Source: Candidatus Bathyarchaeota archaeon (lineage in GTDB: Archaea; Thermoproteota; Bathyarchaeia; 40CM-2-53-6; DTDX01). From it: a stretch of DNA of 38,981 bases. A model generated the notes under the pieces. It was not told the origin of the DNA, made no database searches, and was given only the letters and a program-made list of their open reading frames with translations. The stretch's first letter is position 1. The number at the start of each line of letters is the position of its first letter. The position numbers and the translations under genes are program-made. The DNA lies in the NCBI GenBank assembly GCA_018396775.1, contig JAGTRF010000014.1:1-38981 (forward strand), written 5' to 3'. Shown piece after piece: positions 23,135 to 31,698 of this stretch.

Positions 23135-25237
23135 TTATATTTTAACGGTTACTTTTACGTCTAATCCGATACATCCTTTTTCTTCCTCATAAACTACTAA
23201 AGGATTAACTTCTATCTCCATTATTTCCTCGAATTCGCTTATAAGATAAGAAACTCTTAGAATAGCGTCGATAAGAGCATTTATATCAGCAGGTTTTTCT
23301 CCTCGAACACCTTTTAAAAGAATATAAGCTTTTGTTTCCTCTATCATTTCTTTAGCTTCTAATCTTGTTAATGGACATAGCCTATAAGAAACATCTCTAA
23401 GAAAGTTTACATAAATTCCTCCAAGACCAAACATTAAAAGTGGGCCGAAAACATGGTCTCTAACTGCCCCTATAATAACTTCTTTTCCGGGGGGCATCAT
23501 TTTTTGTAGAAAAACTCCTAAGATTTTAGCTTGGGGCATAAATAATTTGCTTTGCCTTATAATTTTTTCATATGCAGCTTTTGTTTCTTCAGGAGTTTTA
23601 ACATTAAGGATAACTCCACCCACGTCAGTTTTATGAATAATTTCTGGGGAAACAATTTTTATGGCTAAAGGATAACCTATTTCTGAAGCTATTTTTACAG
23701 CTTCCTCCAAGCTTCTGGCTACAGCAGCTTTAGGTGTAGGTATGTTAGAAGCTTTAGCAACTCCTATAGCTTCATCAATGGTTAAAACTGGTCTCCCTTC
23801 TTGTTGCGCTTTACTTATTATGTTTTTAATAACTTCACGTTTCAGATCAAGAATTTCCACAGGTTCTTCTTTTGGTGCATTAAGAATAAGATAATAATCG
23901 TACATAGCTTTTAAAACGTATGCTGCGGTTTCTGGAAAATGATAATTAGGGACATCATTCTCTTTTAGTATTCTTAACGGGTTTGAATCGCTTTTAAAAC
24001 CCATAAAAGAAGTTAATATAGGCTTTTCAAAATATTGGGTCTTAATTTTAGCTATAACTTCAGCGATTTTTTCAGCCGGTGTCATGGCTTGAGGTGTCAC
24101 TATAACTATTAGGGCGTTTATTTTTTCGCTTTTAAGGCCTGCTTGAAGAGCAAGAAGATATCTTTTTTCATCAGCATCTCCTAACACATCAAGTGGGTTG
24201 CCAAAGCTTGCATGAGGTGGAAGATTTTCCCTAAGAGTTTTTATAGATGCATCTTCTAGAGGAGGAAGCTTTAATCCGTTTTTTTCACATGCATCTGCCA
24301 CTAATATCCCTGGGCCTCCACCATTAGTTATTATTAATACGTTATCACCTTTTGGGATTGGTTGCGCTTCAAAAGCTAATATAAGGTTAAAAAGTTCTTC
24401 TAAACTCCAAACTCTAAGTATTCCTGCTTTTTTAAAAGCTGCTGAAAAAGCAGTTTCAGAGCCTGCAAGAGAGCCTGTATGCGATGCTACAGCTTTTACT
24501 CCCACTTCTGTTACTCCAGCTTTAAGAGCTAATATAGGTTTTTTCCTTGAGACTTCCTCAGCCACTTTTATAATTTTTCTTCCATTTTTTACGCCTTCTA
24601 TATAAAGCGCAATAACTTTTGTTTCTTCATCTTCGCCAAAAGCTTCAATAAAATCGGCTGCCTCTAAATCTGCTTCATTTCCAAGACTTATAAAACTTGT
24701 AAACCCTACTTTATTCTCAAGAGCCCAATTTAATATTGCGCTTCCAAGAGCTCCGCTTTGAGAAATAAAAGCTATAGTTCCTAAGGTTGGTGTTGCACTA
24801 GCGAAAGAAGCGTTTATATTCATTCGAGTATTTATTATTCCAAGACAGTTAGGACCTTGCAATCTCATTCCATATTTTCTACAAATATTTACAAGCTGTT
24901 TTTCAAGAGATACCCCTTCTTTCCCAACTTCGCTAAAGCCTGCTGAAATAATTACTAATCCTTTCACACCTTTTTTTCCGCATTCCTCTGCAACTTGTAA
25001 AACAATTTTCGCTGGAACCGCTATAACAGCAAGATCTATGTTTTCAGGGACTTCTAAAATGCTTTTGTAACATTTTAAACCCATTAATTCAGGTGCTTGA
25101 GGGTTAATAGGGTAAATTCTCCCTTTATAACCTGCTTCAATAAGGTTTTTTAAAATTTTATAGCCTACTTTTTCAGGTTCACGGCTAGCTCCAATAACTG
25201 CTATAGCATTAGGTTTAAAGAATGCTTCAAGCTTCAA
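23135..25237 (-). CDS. acdAB: ADP-forming acetyl/acyl-CoA synthetase, fused alpha and beta subunits
   Basis: A 700-residue enzyme that conserves energy by converting acyl-CoA, ADP and phosphate to acid, ATP and CoA. Domain order: CoA-binding Rossmann (about 1-130, VIGASREPEKVGYKIL), succinyl-CoA ligase-like flavodoxin domains (about 130-450) with the phospho-histidine site ASHTGSLAG, and an ATP-grasp domain (about 475-700; KIVSPEIIHKTDVGGV). This fused form is common in archaea. Acetate is the usual substrate, but branched or aryl acyl-CoA are possible. TTG start at 25237. It is divergent from a CoA-transferase gene 110 bases away, so two acyl-CoA/acid interconverting enzymes share a promoter region. 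Confidence 0.93.
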   Translation of the reverse strand: MKLEAFFKPNAIAVIGASREPEKVGYKILKNLIEAGYKGRIYPINPQAPELMGLKCYKSILEVPENIDLAVIAVPAKIVLQVAEECGKKGVKGLVIISAGFSEVGKEGVSLEKQLVNICRKYGMRLQGPNCLGIINTRMNINASFASATPTLGTIAFISQSGALGSAILNWALENKVGFTSFISLGNEADLEAADFIEAFGEDEETKVIALYIEGVKNGRKIIKVAEEVSRKKPILALKAGVTEVGVKAVASHTGSLAGSETAFSAAFKKAGILRVWSLEELFNLILAFEAQPIPKGDNVLIITNGGGPGILVADACEKNGLKLPPLEDASIKTLRENLPPHASFGNPLDVLGDADEKRYLLALQAGLKSEKINALIVIVTPQAMTPAEKIAEVIAKIKTQYFEKPILTSFMGFKSDSNPLRILKENDVPNYHFPETAAYVLKAMYDYYLILNAPKEEPVEILDLKREVIKNIISKAQQEGRPVLTIDEAIGVAKASNIPTPKAAVARSLEEAVKIASEIGYPLAIKIVSPEIIHKTDVGGVILNVKTPEETKAAYEKIIRQSKLFMPQAKILGVFLQKMMPPGKEVIIGAVRDHVFGPLLMFGLGGIYVNFLRDVSYRLCPLTRLEAKEMIEETKAYILLKGVRGEKPADINALIDAILRVSYLISEFEEIMEIEVNPLVVYEEEKGCIGLDVKVTVKI

Positions 25238-25347
25238 ATTCTTACTTTCCCTTTTTAAACTTTTTCTTCGAGTAAAGAAATAATTTACTTAAATACTTTA
25301 ATTTTTACTTCAATCTAATAATTATATTGTTGGAGGTAAGGAAAATT

Positions 25348-27228
25348 TTGAGCATTAACCATAGGATGCTTCGCTGCAGATCGTATGATGAAAAAAAGAT
25401 GAGTTTAAAAGAAGCGCTTAGTTTTATAAAAACTGGAGATCACATATTTATAGGTTCTGCTTGTGGTGAACCTCAATACTTGGTTAAAGGACTTGTGGAG
25501 ATGGCTAACCATTTAGCTGATAACGAAATTCTTCACGTTCACACTTTAGGGGTAGCCCCTTATACCCAATCTATTTATTCAAATCGTTTTCGCCTTAACG
25601 CTTTCTTCGTTGGTATTAATGCACGAGAAGCTGTAGTTGAAGGTCGTGCTGATTACACGCCCGTCTTCCTTTCTGATCTTCCTAATCTTATATCAAATAA
25701 TATAGTTCCAATAGATGTTGCATTAATTCAAGTAACACCTCCTGATAAACATGGATTTTGTAGTTTAGGTGTTTCAGTTGAAATAACCAAAACTGCTGCT
25801 AAGAAAGCGAAACTTGTTATTGCTCAAGTAAATAAATATATGCCAAGAGTTTTTGGAGATAGTTTTATTCATGTGAACAATATCGATATAGTAGTTGAAT
25901 ATGATGAACCAATTCTTGAATCGCCCATTCCAGAAAAAGATATAGTTTCTGAAAGAATCGCTAAATATGTTTCACAGCTTATAGAGGACGAATCAACTCT
26001 TCAAATAGGTATAGGAACAATCCCTGACGCTATTCTTGACACATTAAAGGATAAGAAAGATTTAGGCATTCATACCGAGCTTCTTACAGAAGGCGTTGTG
26101 GATTTAGTTGAAGATGGCGTAATTACTTGTGAGAAAAAAACGATAAATAAAGGTAAAATTGTGGCTTCTTTTGCTATGGGAACAAGAAAGCTTTACAACT
26201 TTATAGATAATAACCCTATGGTTGAATTTTACGAATCAAATTATGTAAATAACCCTTTCATAATAAGCCAGCATAATAAAATGGTTGCAATAAATCAAGC
26301 TTTAGAAATAGATCTTACAGGTCAAGTTTGCTCAGATTCTTTAGGTTACATATTTTACAGCGGTCTCGGCGGTCAAGCAGATTTTATGAGAGGCGCTAGA
26401 GTTTCTGAAGGTGGAAAAGCTATAATTGTGATTCCTTCAACAGCTCAAGAAGGGAGCATATCTAGGATTAAATCTGTTTTAAGCGAGGGCGCTGGTGTTA
26501 CTTTAACAAGAGGAGATGTAGATTATATAGTAACAGAGTATGGAATTGCATGTTTAAGAGGGAAAACTATTAGAGAAAGAGCTTTATCATTAATGAGTAT
26601 TGCTCATCCAAAGTTTAGAAATGAGCTTTTAGAATGGGCTAAAAGCCACAATTATGTGCCTAAAGAAATTTTACCTTTCCCAACCGTAGAATATCCAGAA
26701 GAACTTGAAAAGTTCATAACCCTTAAAGATGGAAGCCAAATTTTATTAAGGCCTATTAAGCCTTCAGATGCTACTATGAAACAGCATTTCTTTTATTCTC
26801 TCTCCAAAGAAACCATATATAAACGTTATTTTGGACAATTAAAAGCTATGCCTATAAAACGCATATGGCCCTACGTAATAATAGACTATGAAAATGAAAT
26901 GGTTATAGTGGCTTCAGCTATGGAAAACGGATTGGAAACAATCGTTGGTATTGGAAGTTACGTAAAGATACCTGGAACAAAAACAGCTGAGGTTGCTCTA
27001 GTTGTTAGAGATGATTGGCAAAATAAAGGTTTAGGAACAGTATTACTAAACTATTTAATAGAGATAGGGAAAAATAAAGAGATAGAAAACTTCACAGCAT
27101 GGGTTTTTACAGAAAACATGAAAATGCTTCATATTTTCAAGAAGCTTCCTTACAAAACGGAATTTAGAGTAGAGGGGGATCTTTACCATATAACAGTAAA
27201 ATTAACTGAAAATTCAGGTTGTAAGTAA
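25348..27228 (+). CDS. Acetyl-CoA hydrolase/CoA-transferase fused to a GNAT domain
   Basis: A 626-residue fusion. Residues about 10-430 are a family I acetyl-CoA hydrolase/CoA-transferase, with GIGTIPDAIL, HTELLTEGVVDL, SGLGGQADFMRGA and VTEYGIACLRGK; a catalytic glutamate is expected in the second half. Residues about 455-620 are a GNAT acetyltransferase with acetyl-CoA loop VVRDDWQNKGLGTVLL. Start TTG 25348 is chosen because GGAGG lies at 25333-25337. The earlier TTG at 25327 would precede that site. It likely moves CoA between acids, and the GNAT half may acetylate proteins or the enzyme itself (inference). It is divergent from the ADP-forming acyl-CoA synthetase. Confidence 0.88.
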   Translation: MSINHRMLRCRSYDEKKMSLKEALSFIKTGDHIFIGSACGEPQYLVKGLVEMANHLADNEILHVHTLGVAPYTQSIYSNRFRLNAFFVGINAREAVVEGRADYTPVFLSDLPNLISNNIVPIDVALIQVTPPDKHGFCSLGVSVEITKTAAKKAKLVIAQVNKYMPRVFGDSFIHVNNIDIVVEYDEPILESPIPEKDIVSERIAKYVSQLIEDESTLQIGIGTIPDAILDTLKDKKDLGIHTELLTEGVVDLVEDGVITCEKKTINKGKIVASFAMGTRKLYNFIDNNPMVEFYESNYVNNPFIISQHNKMVAINQALEIDLTGQVCSDSLGYIFYSGLGGQADFMRGARVSEGGKAIIVIPSTAQEGSISRIKSVLSEGAGVTLTRGDVDYIVTEYGIACLRGKTIRERALSLMSIAHPKFRNELLEWAKSHNYVPKEILPFPTVEYPEELEKFITLKDGSQILLRPIKPSDATMKQHFFYSLSKETIYKRYFGQLKAMPIKRIWPYVIIDYENEMVIVASAMENGLETIVGIGSYVKIPGTKTAEVALVVRDDWQNKGLGTVLLNYLIEIGKNKEIENFTAWVFTENMKMLHIFKKLPYKTEFRVEGDLYHITVKLTENSGCK

Positions 27229-27497
27229 ATTGTTACATTAAAATGTGAGTTTACAAAAACATTATCTTAATTATTTTATTTTTTAATTTATTTTGTTTTT
27301 CTTTAAATTGTTTTATTTTAATATAATTACTGTGCAAGAGCTTAACATGATATAAATAAATTAGAAATTCATCTTCTTTCTAATTCTTTCAAAATTTTAT
27401 TTGCGTTTGAATAATTACTTGATATATATCGGTATATTTTATAAACAGATAACATTTAAATTTCATTCCAAATAATTACTTTCCAAAGGGGAATTTT
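27229..27497 (+). promoter_or_regulatory. Promoter region of the hydrogenase operon
   Basis: This AT-rich spacer precedes the GAF gene. It contains ttttataaac at 27437-27446, a good archaeal TATA box about 50 bases before the ATG. The ribosome binding site AAAGGGG lies at 27484-27490. A second TATA-like gatatatatc is at 27421-27430. No operator repeat stands out. Confidence 0.45.
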
Positions 27498-28055
27498 ATG
27501 ATTCAAATTTGTAATTGGAAACTTTGCCAGAAAGAGTGTCCTAAAGCTAGAATGTGGGCAACTTTAGCTACCATTAATAAGGAACTGCATTCTCTTGACA
27601 GAAGAAAAATCCTTACAATTGCTCTTAATTGGTTAAGTGACACTTTAAAACTTGCTGGATGTGCTGCTAAACTCTTTGAGAATGAAGAAGAATTAAGTTT
27701 AATCACTATTGGTGCAATTAAAAAAAGTGATCTTAATGGATTACCTGAATTTAACATAAAAGATGCTTTAAGAGAGCCGTTAACTTTAAAATTAAAATCT
27801 TCCACAGTAATGGCGTTTCCTATAATTTATAAAACCAAGGTTTTTGGCATCATTTATGTAGAGTCTAAAGAGGCATTTGCAAGCGAAGAATTGGATTTAA
27901 TTAAAGAATTAAGCGAATGCATTGGTGTTGCTTTAGAGAATGAAATAAAATACAAAATAGCTATGAAGAATTGGTATGAGGCTATTGAAGAGCTTTGGTC
28001 TAAACTGAATGTTTGGGGAACTTGTGAAGAACAACAAGAAAGAAAAATCCTTTAG
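27498..28055 (+). CDS. GAF-domain protein leading the hydrogenase operon
   Basis: A 185-residue protein with a central GAF fold (about 30-155; VMAFPIIYKTKVFGIIYVES and the closing helix LDLIKELSECIGVALENE). A Cys cluster lies at the N-terminus (Cys5, Cys10, Cys14 in ICNWKLCQKECP), which could bind an Fe-S cluster or metal and sense redox state. No DNA-binding or kinase domain is present. ATG start with a strong site. The next gene begins 26 bases later, so it is co-transcribed with the hydrogenase and probably tunes or senses its activity (inference). Confidence 0.75.
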   Translation: MIQICNWKLCQKECPKARMWATLATINKELHSLDRRKILTIALNWLSDTLKLAGCAAKLFENEEELSLITIGAIKKSDLNGLPEFNIKDALREPLTLKLKSSTVMAFPIIYKTKVFGIIYVESKEAFASEELDLIKELSECIGVALENEIKYKIAMKNWYEAIEELWSKLNVWGTCEEQQERKIL

Positions 28056-28081
28056 CAACTTCTTTACCAGGTGTGATTTAT

Positions 28082-28591
28082 ATGTCTCATAAAAAAGATT
28101 TTTCCTCAAAAATTGAAGTCTCTCTCAACTTGAAGGTAATAGAAACATCAAAAAGATTAGAAGAAATAATCAATAGTTACGCGCATAAACCAGGTTCATT
28201 AATAATGAGCATGCGAAAAATTCAAGATTTATTTGGTTACGTGCCCATTTCAGCATTAAAAAATCTTTCAGAAAAATCTAAAATTTCTCCAAGCGAGTTG
28301 ATGGGTATAGTAAGCTTTTATCACTTCTTCTCAACCACCCCTAAAGGTTGCTACACGATTAAAGTTTGTATGGGAACGTCTTGCTATGTAAGAGGTGGCG
28401 AACGAATATTAAATTTTCTTAAAAAGGAACTTAAATTGGAACCTGGCAAAACAAGTGAAAATGGCAAATTCTCACTAGAAGTTGTACGTTGTTTAGGATG
28501 TTGCGGTCTTTCACCAGTTGTAGCTATTGATGAAAAAACTTACACGCGAATGAGTGTAAATAAAATGAAGGAGGTTTTGAAACAGTATTGA
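28082..28591 (+). CDS. hydC: NuoE/HoxE/HydC-like [2Fe-2S] subunit of the hydrogenase
   Basis: A 169-residue thioredoxin-like [2Fe-2S] protein of the 24 kDa NADH dehydrogenase family. The cluster cysteines are in CMGTSC (C-x4-C) and RCLGCC (C-x3-C). The N-terminal helical domain has GSLIMSMRKIQDLFGYVP. I choose ATG 28082 because GGTGA precedes it; GTG at 28073 is in frame but lies in that site. Its TGA overlaps the ATG of the next gene (TGATG). It should pass electrons between the FMN subunit and the remaining Fe-S chain. Confidence 0.93.
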   Translation: MSHKKDFSSKIEVSLNLKVIETSKRLEEIINSYAHKPGSLIMSMRKIQDLFGYVPISALKNLSEKSKISPSELMGIVSFYHFFSTTPKGCYTIKVCMGTSCYVRGGERILNFLKKELKLEPGKTSENGKFSLEVVRCLGCCGLSPVVAIDEKTYTRMSVNKMKEVLKQY

Positions 28592-31500
28592 TGGTAACTA
28601 CTTATCGGAAACTGCATTCTATAGAAGATTTTAATAATCTTAGAAAAAAAATTCTTACTCAAGCAGCTCTTGATAAAAGATTAAAAGTAAAAGTTCATTT
28701 AGGAACATGTGGTCTTTCTGCAGGTGCATTAGATGTATGGAAAAAATTTTATGAAGAAATAACCTTTAGAAAACTTGAAAAGAAAGTTGCTCTTTCAAAA
28801 GCTGGTTGTGCAGGATTTTGTAGTTTAGAACCGAATGTAACAATATATGATCCACTTACAAATAAAAATGTAATTTATAAGGAGGTAACACCAGAAAAAG
28901 TTCAAGAAATAATAGATGAGCATATATCAAATGGTCATCCTATCGAAAGGTATACTATAAGCGAGTCGGATCCTTATTTAAAACTTCAAGTGAGAAGAGT
29001 TCTTAGAAATCAAGATATTAATCCGATGAGTATTGAAGATTATATTGCTCGAGATGGATACTTAGCTCTTATAAAAGCTTTAACCAAGATGCCTCCTGAA
29101 GATGTAATAAGTGAGGTGGAAAGATCAGGGCTCAGAGGGAGAGGTGGAGCAGGTTTTAAAACAGGTTTAAAATGGAAGTTTGCAAGAGCTGCTAAAGGAT
29201 ATGAAAAATATGTAGTTTGCAATGCGGATGAAGGTGATCCAGGCGCATATATGAATCGTGCTGTTTTAGAAGGAAACCCCCATTCAGTAATAGAGGGGTT
29301 AACTATAGCAGGATATGCTATTGGAGCGAAACAAGGCTATATATATGTTAGGGCTGAATATCCTTTAGCTGTGGAAACTTTAGAGCATGCTATAAAACAA
29401 GCTAGGGAATATGGTTTACTAGGAAAAAACATACTTGGGACAAATTTTGATTTTGATATAGATATTTGCCTTGGGGCAGGAGCATTTGTTTGCGGTGAAG
29501 AAACAGCTTTAATAGCTTCATTAATGGGTAAAAGAGGCTCTCCTAGACCAAGACCTCCTTTCCCAGCAGAAAAAGGACTTTTAAATAAACCTACCGTAAT
29601 CAATAATGTTGAAACTTTATCGATAGTGCCTTCTATTTTGCTTTATGGAGCGGATTGGTTTAAAGAAGTTGGAAGCGAAAGAAGCCCTGGAACTAAAACC
29701 TTCTGTTTAGTTGGTAAAATTCAAAATAGCGGTGTAGTTGAAGTACCATTAGGAACTCCTCTTGGAAAAATAGTATTTGACATCGGTGGAGGACCAAAAA
29801 ACAAAAAAAAGTTTAAAGCAGTATTGATTGGAGGGCCATCTGGCGGTTGCCTCTCAGCTGAGCATTTAAACGTGTCAGTTGAATATGACACTGTAGATAT
29901 GTTTGGTGCAATAATGGGTTCTGGCGGCCTCGTTGTTTTAGATGAAGATGATTGCATGGTTGACATTGCAAGATTCTTTCTTGAGTTTACTAAAGATGAA
30001 TCATGCGGTAAATGCACACCATGCAGAGCTGGAATACCTCAAATGCTTGAACTTTTAGATAAAATTCGGCGTGGAGAGGGAACTATAGAAGATTTAAATC
30101 GTTTAGAAGAATTAGCAATAATGATTAAAACAACTTCACTTTGCGGTCTCGGTCAAACAGCACCAAATCCAGTTTTAACAACTTTACGTTACTTTAGAAA
30201 TGAGTATGAAGCTCATATAAAAGAGAAAAAATGCCCTGCCGTAGTTTGCCAAGCCTTATTTAAATCTCCCTGTCAACATACATGCCCAGTAAACCTTAAC
30301 ATACCAGGGTATATTTCTTTAATAAAAGAAGGAAGAATTGAAGATGCTTATAAATTAATAAAGCAACGTTTGCCGTTTCCCTCGATTTGTGGAAGAGTTT
30401 GTCATGCTCCTTGCGAAAAGAAATGTCGACGCAGCCAAATAGATGAAGCTATGGCTATAAAATATCTAAAGAAGTTTGTGGCTGATTGGGCTATGGAAAA
30501 AGGCTTAAGTTACACACCTCCAACTTCGAAAAAGAAAACTGCAAAAGTGGCTGTTGTAGGAGCAGGGCCTGCTGGATTAAGTTGCGCTTACTATCTTGCA
30601 ACTTATGGATACAGCGTTGTAGTATTTGAAGCTTCAAATGCTGCTGGTGGACTATTAAGATGGGGTATTCCAGAATACCGTTTACCTAAAAAAATTCTTC
30701 AAAAGGAAATTCAGGAAATAGAAAAGCTTGGCGTTAAAATAAGGTTTAATTCGCGAGTGGAAAGCCTTGATAAATTATTTTCAGAAGGTTTTAAGGCTAT
30801 TTTCATCGCTACAGGTGCATCCAGAAGCATAAAACTTAATTTACCTGGAGAAAACTTAGAAGGAGTTTACGATGCTATTGAATTTCTTAAAAAAGTAAAT
30901 TCTAATGAGGAGGTTGCATTAGGAAAAAGAGTTGCTATAATAGGTGGAGGAAACGCAGCAATAGATTCAGCTAGAGTAGCCCTTAGAAAAGGTGCAGAAG
31001 CTCATTTATTCTATAGACGTGAAAGAAAGGATATGCCTGCAATTGAAGAAGAAATAGAAGCTGCAGAAAAAGAAGGAGTGAAAATTCACTGTTTAACAAC
31101 CCCTATCGAAATAATTGGGGAGAATGGAAAAGTAAAAGCTGTTAAATTAACTCGTATGAGTTTAGGGGAATTTGATAAATCTGCAAGAAAAACAGCTCAC
31201 CCAATTCCAGGTTCAGAATTCATATTTGAAGTAGATAATGTTATTAAGGCTGTGGGTCAAGCACCAGACACATCATTTCTACAAGAACAAAACTTAAAGT
31301 TAACGAAGGAAGGTTGGGTTTTAGTAGATCCTCAAACAATGATGACCAGCCGCATAGGAGTATTTGCAGGCGGCGATATTGTGACTGGACCTGCTACAGT
31401 TATAGAAGCGATAGCAGCAGGTATAAAAGCTGCAAACTCTATTAAAAAGTTTCTTGAGGGCGAAGAACCAAAAATTGAGCAATTCGAAACTATTAAAATA

Positions 31501-31674
31501 CCTTCTACACTACCTTCAGATGAGGAAATGATTGAAAAACCTAGAATTGAACCAATAAAGTTACCTTTGGCTGAAGCTGTAAAAAGCTTTAATGAAGTTG
31601 TTAAAAATTACACTTTTGATATGACTGTGAAAGAATCAAAAAGATGTTTAAGATGCGATCTTGAAGTGGAATAA
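28591..31674 (+). CDS. hydB: NuoF/HydB-type diaphorase fused to a GltD/NfnB-like FAD-NADPH module
   Basis: A 1027-residue fusion. About 30-125: thioredoxin-like domain with three visible cysteines (near 40, 73, 77). About 150-450: NuoF FMN/NAD domain (GLRGRGGAGF, CNADEGDPGAY, GEETALIASL) plus an SLBB region. About 470-520: [4Fe-4S] site SCGKCTPCRAG with Cys near 518. About 548-640: Fer4_20-type Fe-S domain (CQHTCPVN, CGRVCHAPCEKKC). About 655-960: GltD/NfnB-like oxidoreductase with FAD motif GAGPAG, second dinucleotide motif GGGNAA and YRRERK suggesting NADPH. No stop or frameshift occurs at the junction. ATG 28591 overlaps the previous stop; TTG 28588 is an alternative. It probably joins NAD(H), NADP(H), and hydrogenase electrons in one chain. 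Confidence 0.92.
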   Translation: MVTTYRKLHSIEDFNNLRKKILTQAALDKRLKVKVHLGTCGLSAGALDVWKKFYEEITFRKLEKKVALSKAGCAGFCSLEPNVTIYDPLTNKNVIYKEVTPEKVQEIIDEHISNGHPIERYTISESDPYLKLQVRRVLRNQDINPMSIEDYIARDGYLALIKALTKMPPEDVISEVERSGLRGRGGAGFKTGLKWKFARAAKGYEKYVVCNADEGDPGAYMNRAVLEGNPHSVIEGLTIAGYAIGAKQGYIYVRAEYPLAVETLEHAIKQAREYGLLGKNILGTNFDFDIDICLGAGAFVCGEETALIASLMGKRGSPRPRPPFPAEKGLLNKPTVINNVETLSIVPSILLYGADWFKEVGSERSPGTKTFCLVGKIQNSGVVEVPLGTPLGKIVFDIGGGPKNKKKFKAVLIGGPSGGCLSAEHLNVSVEYDTVDMFGAIMGSGGLVVLDEDDCMVDIARFFLEFTKDESCGKCTPCRAGIPQMLELLDKIRRGEGTIEDLNRLEELAIMIKTTSLCGLGQTAPNPVLTTLRYFRNEYEAHIKEKKCPAVVCQALFKSPCQHTCPVNLNIPGYISLIKEGRIEDAYKLIKQRLPFPSICGRVCHAPCEKKCRRSQIDEAMAIKYLKKFVADWAMEKGLSYTPPTSKKKTAKVAVVGAGPAGLSCAYYLATYGYSVVVFEASNAAGGLLRWGIPEYRLPKKILQKEIQEIEKLGVKIRFNSRVESLDKLFSEGFKAIFIATGASRSIKLNLPGENLEGVYDAIEFLKKVNSNEEVALGKRVAIIGGGNAAIDSARVALRKGAEAHLFYRRERKDMPAIEEEIEAAEKEGVKIHCLTTPIEIIGENGKVKAVKLTRMSLGEFDKSARKTAHPIPGSEFIFEVDNVIKAVGQAPDTSFLQEQNLKLTKEGWVLVDPQTMMTSRIGVFAGGDIVTGPATVIEAIAAGIKAANSIKKFLEGEEPKIEQFETIKIPSTLPSDEEMIEKPRIEPIKLPLAEAVKSFNEVVKNYTFDMTVKESKRCLRCDLEVE

Positions 31675-31698
31675 AAGTTTATGGAGGAGAATTAAAAC

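Noticed and set aside
29040-30017. Three minus-strand frames inside the NuoF-GltD fusion gene
   Set aside because: They are shadows of conserved coding sequence and have no ribosome sites of note.
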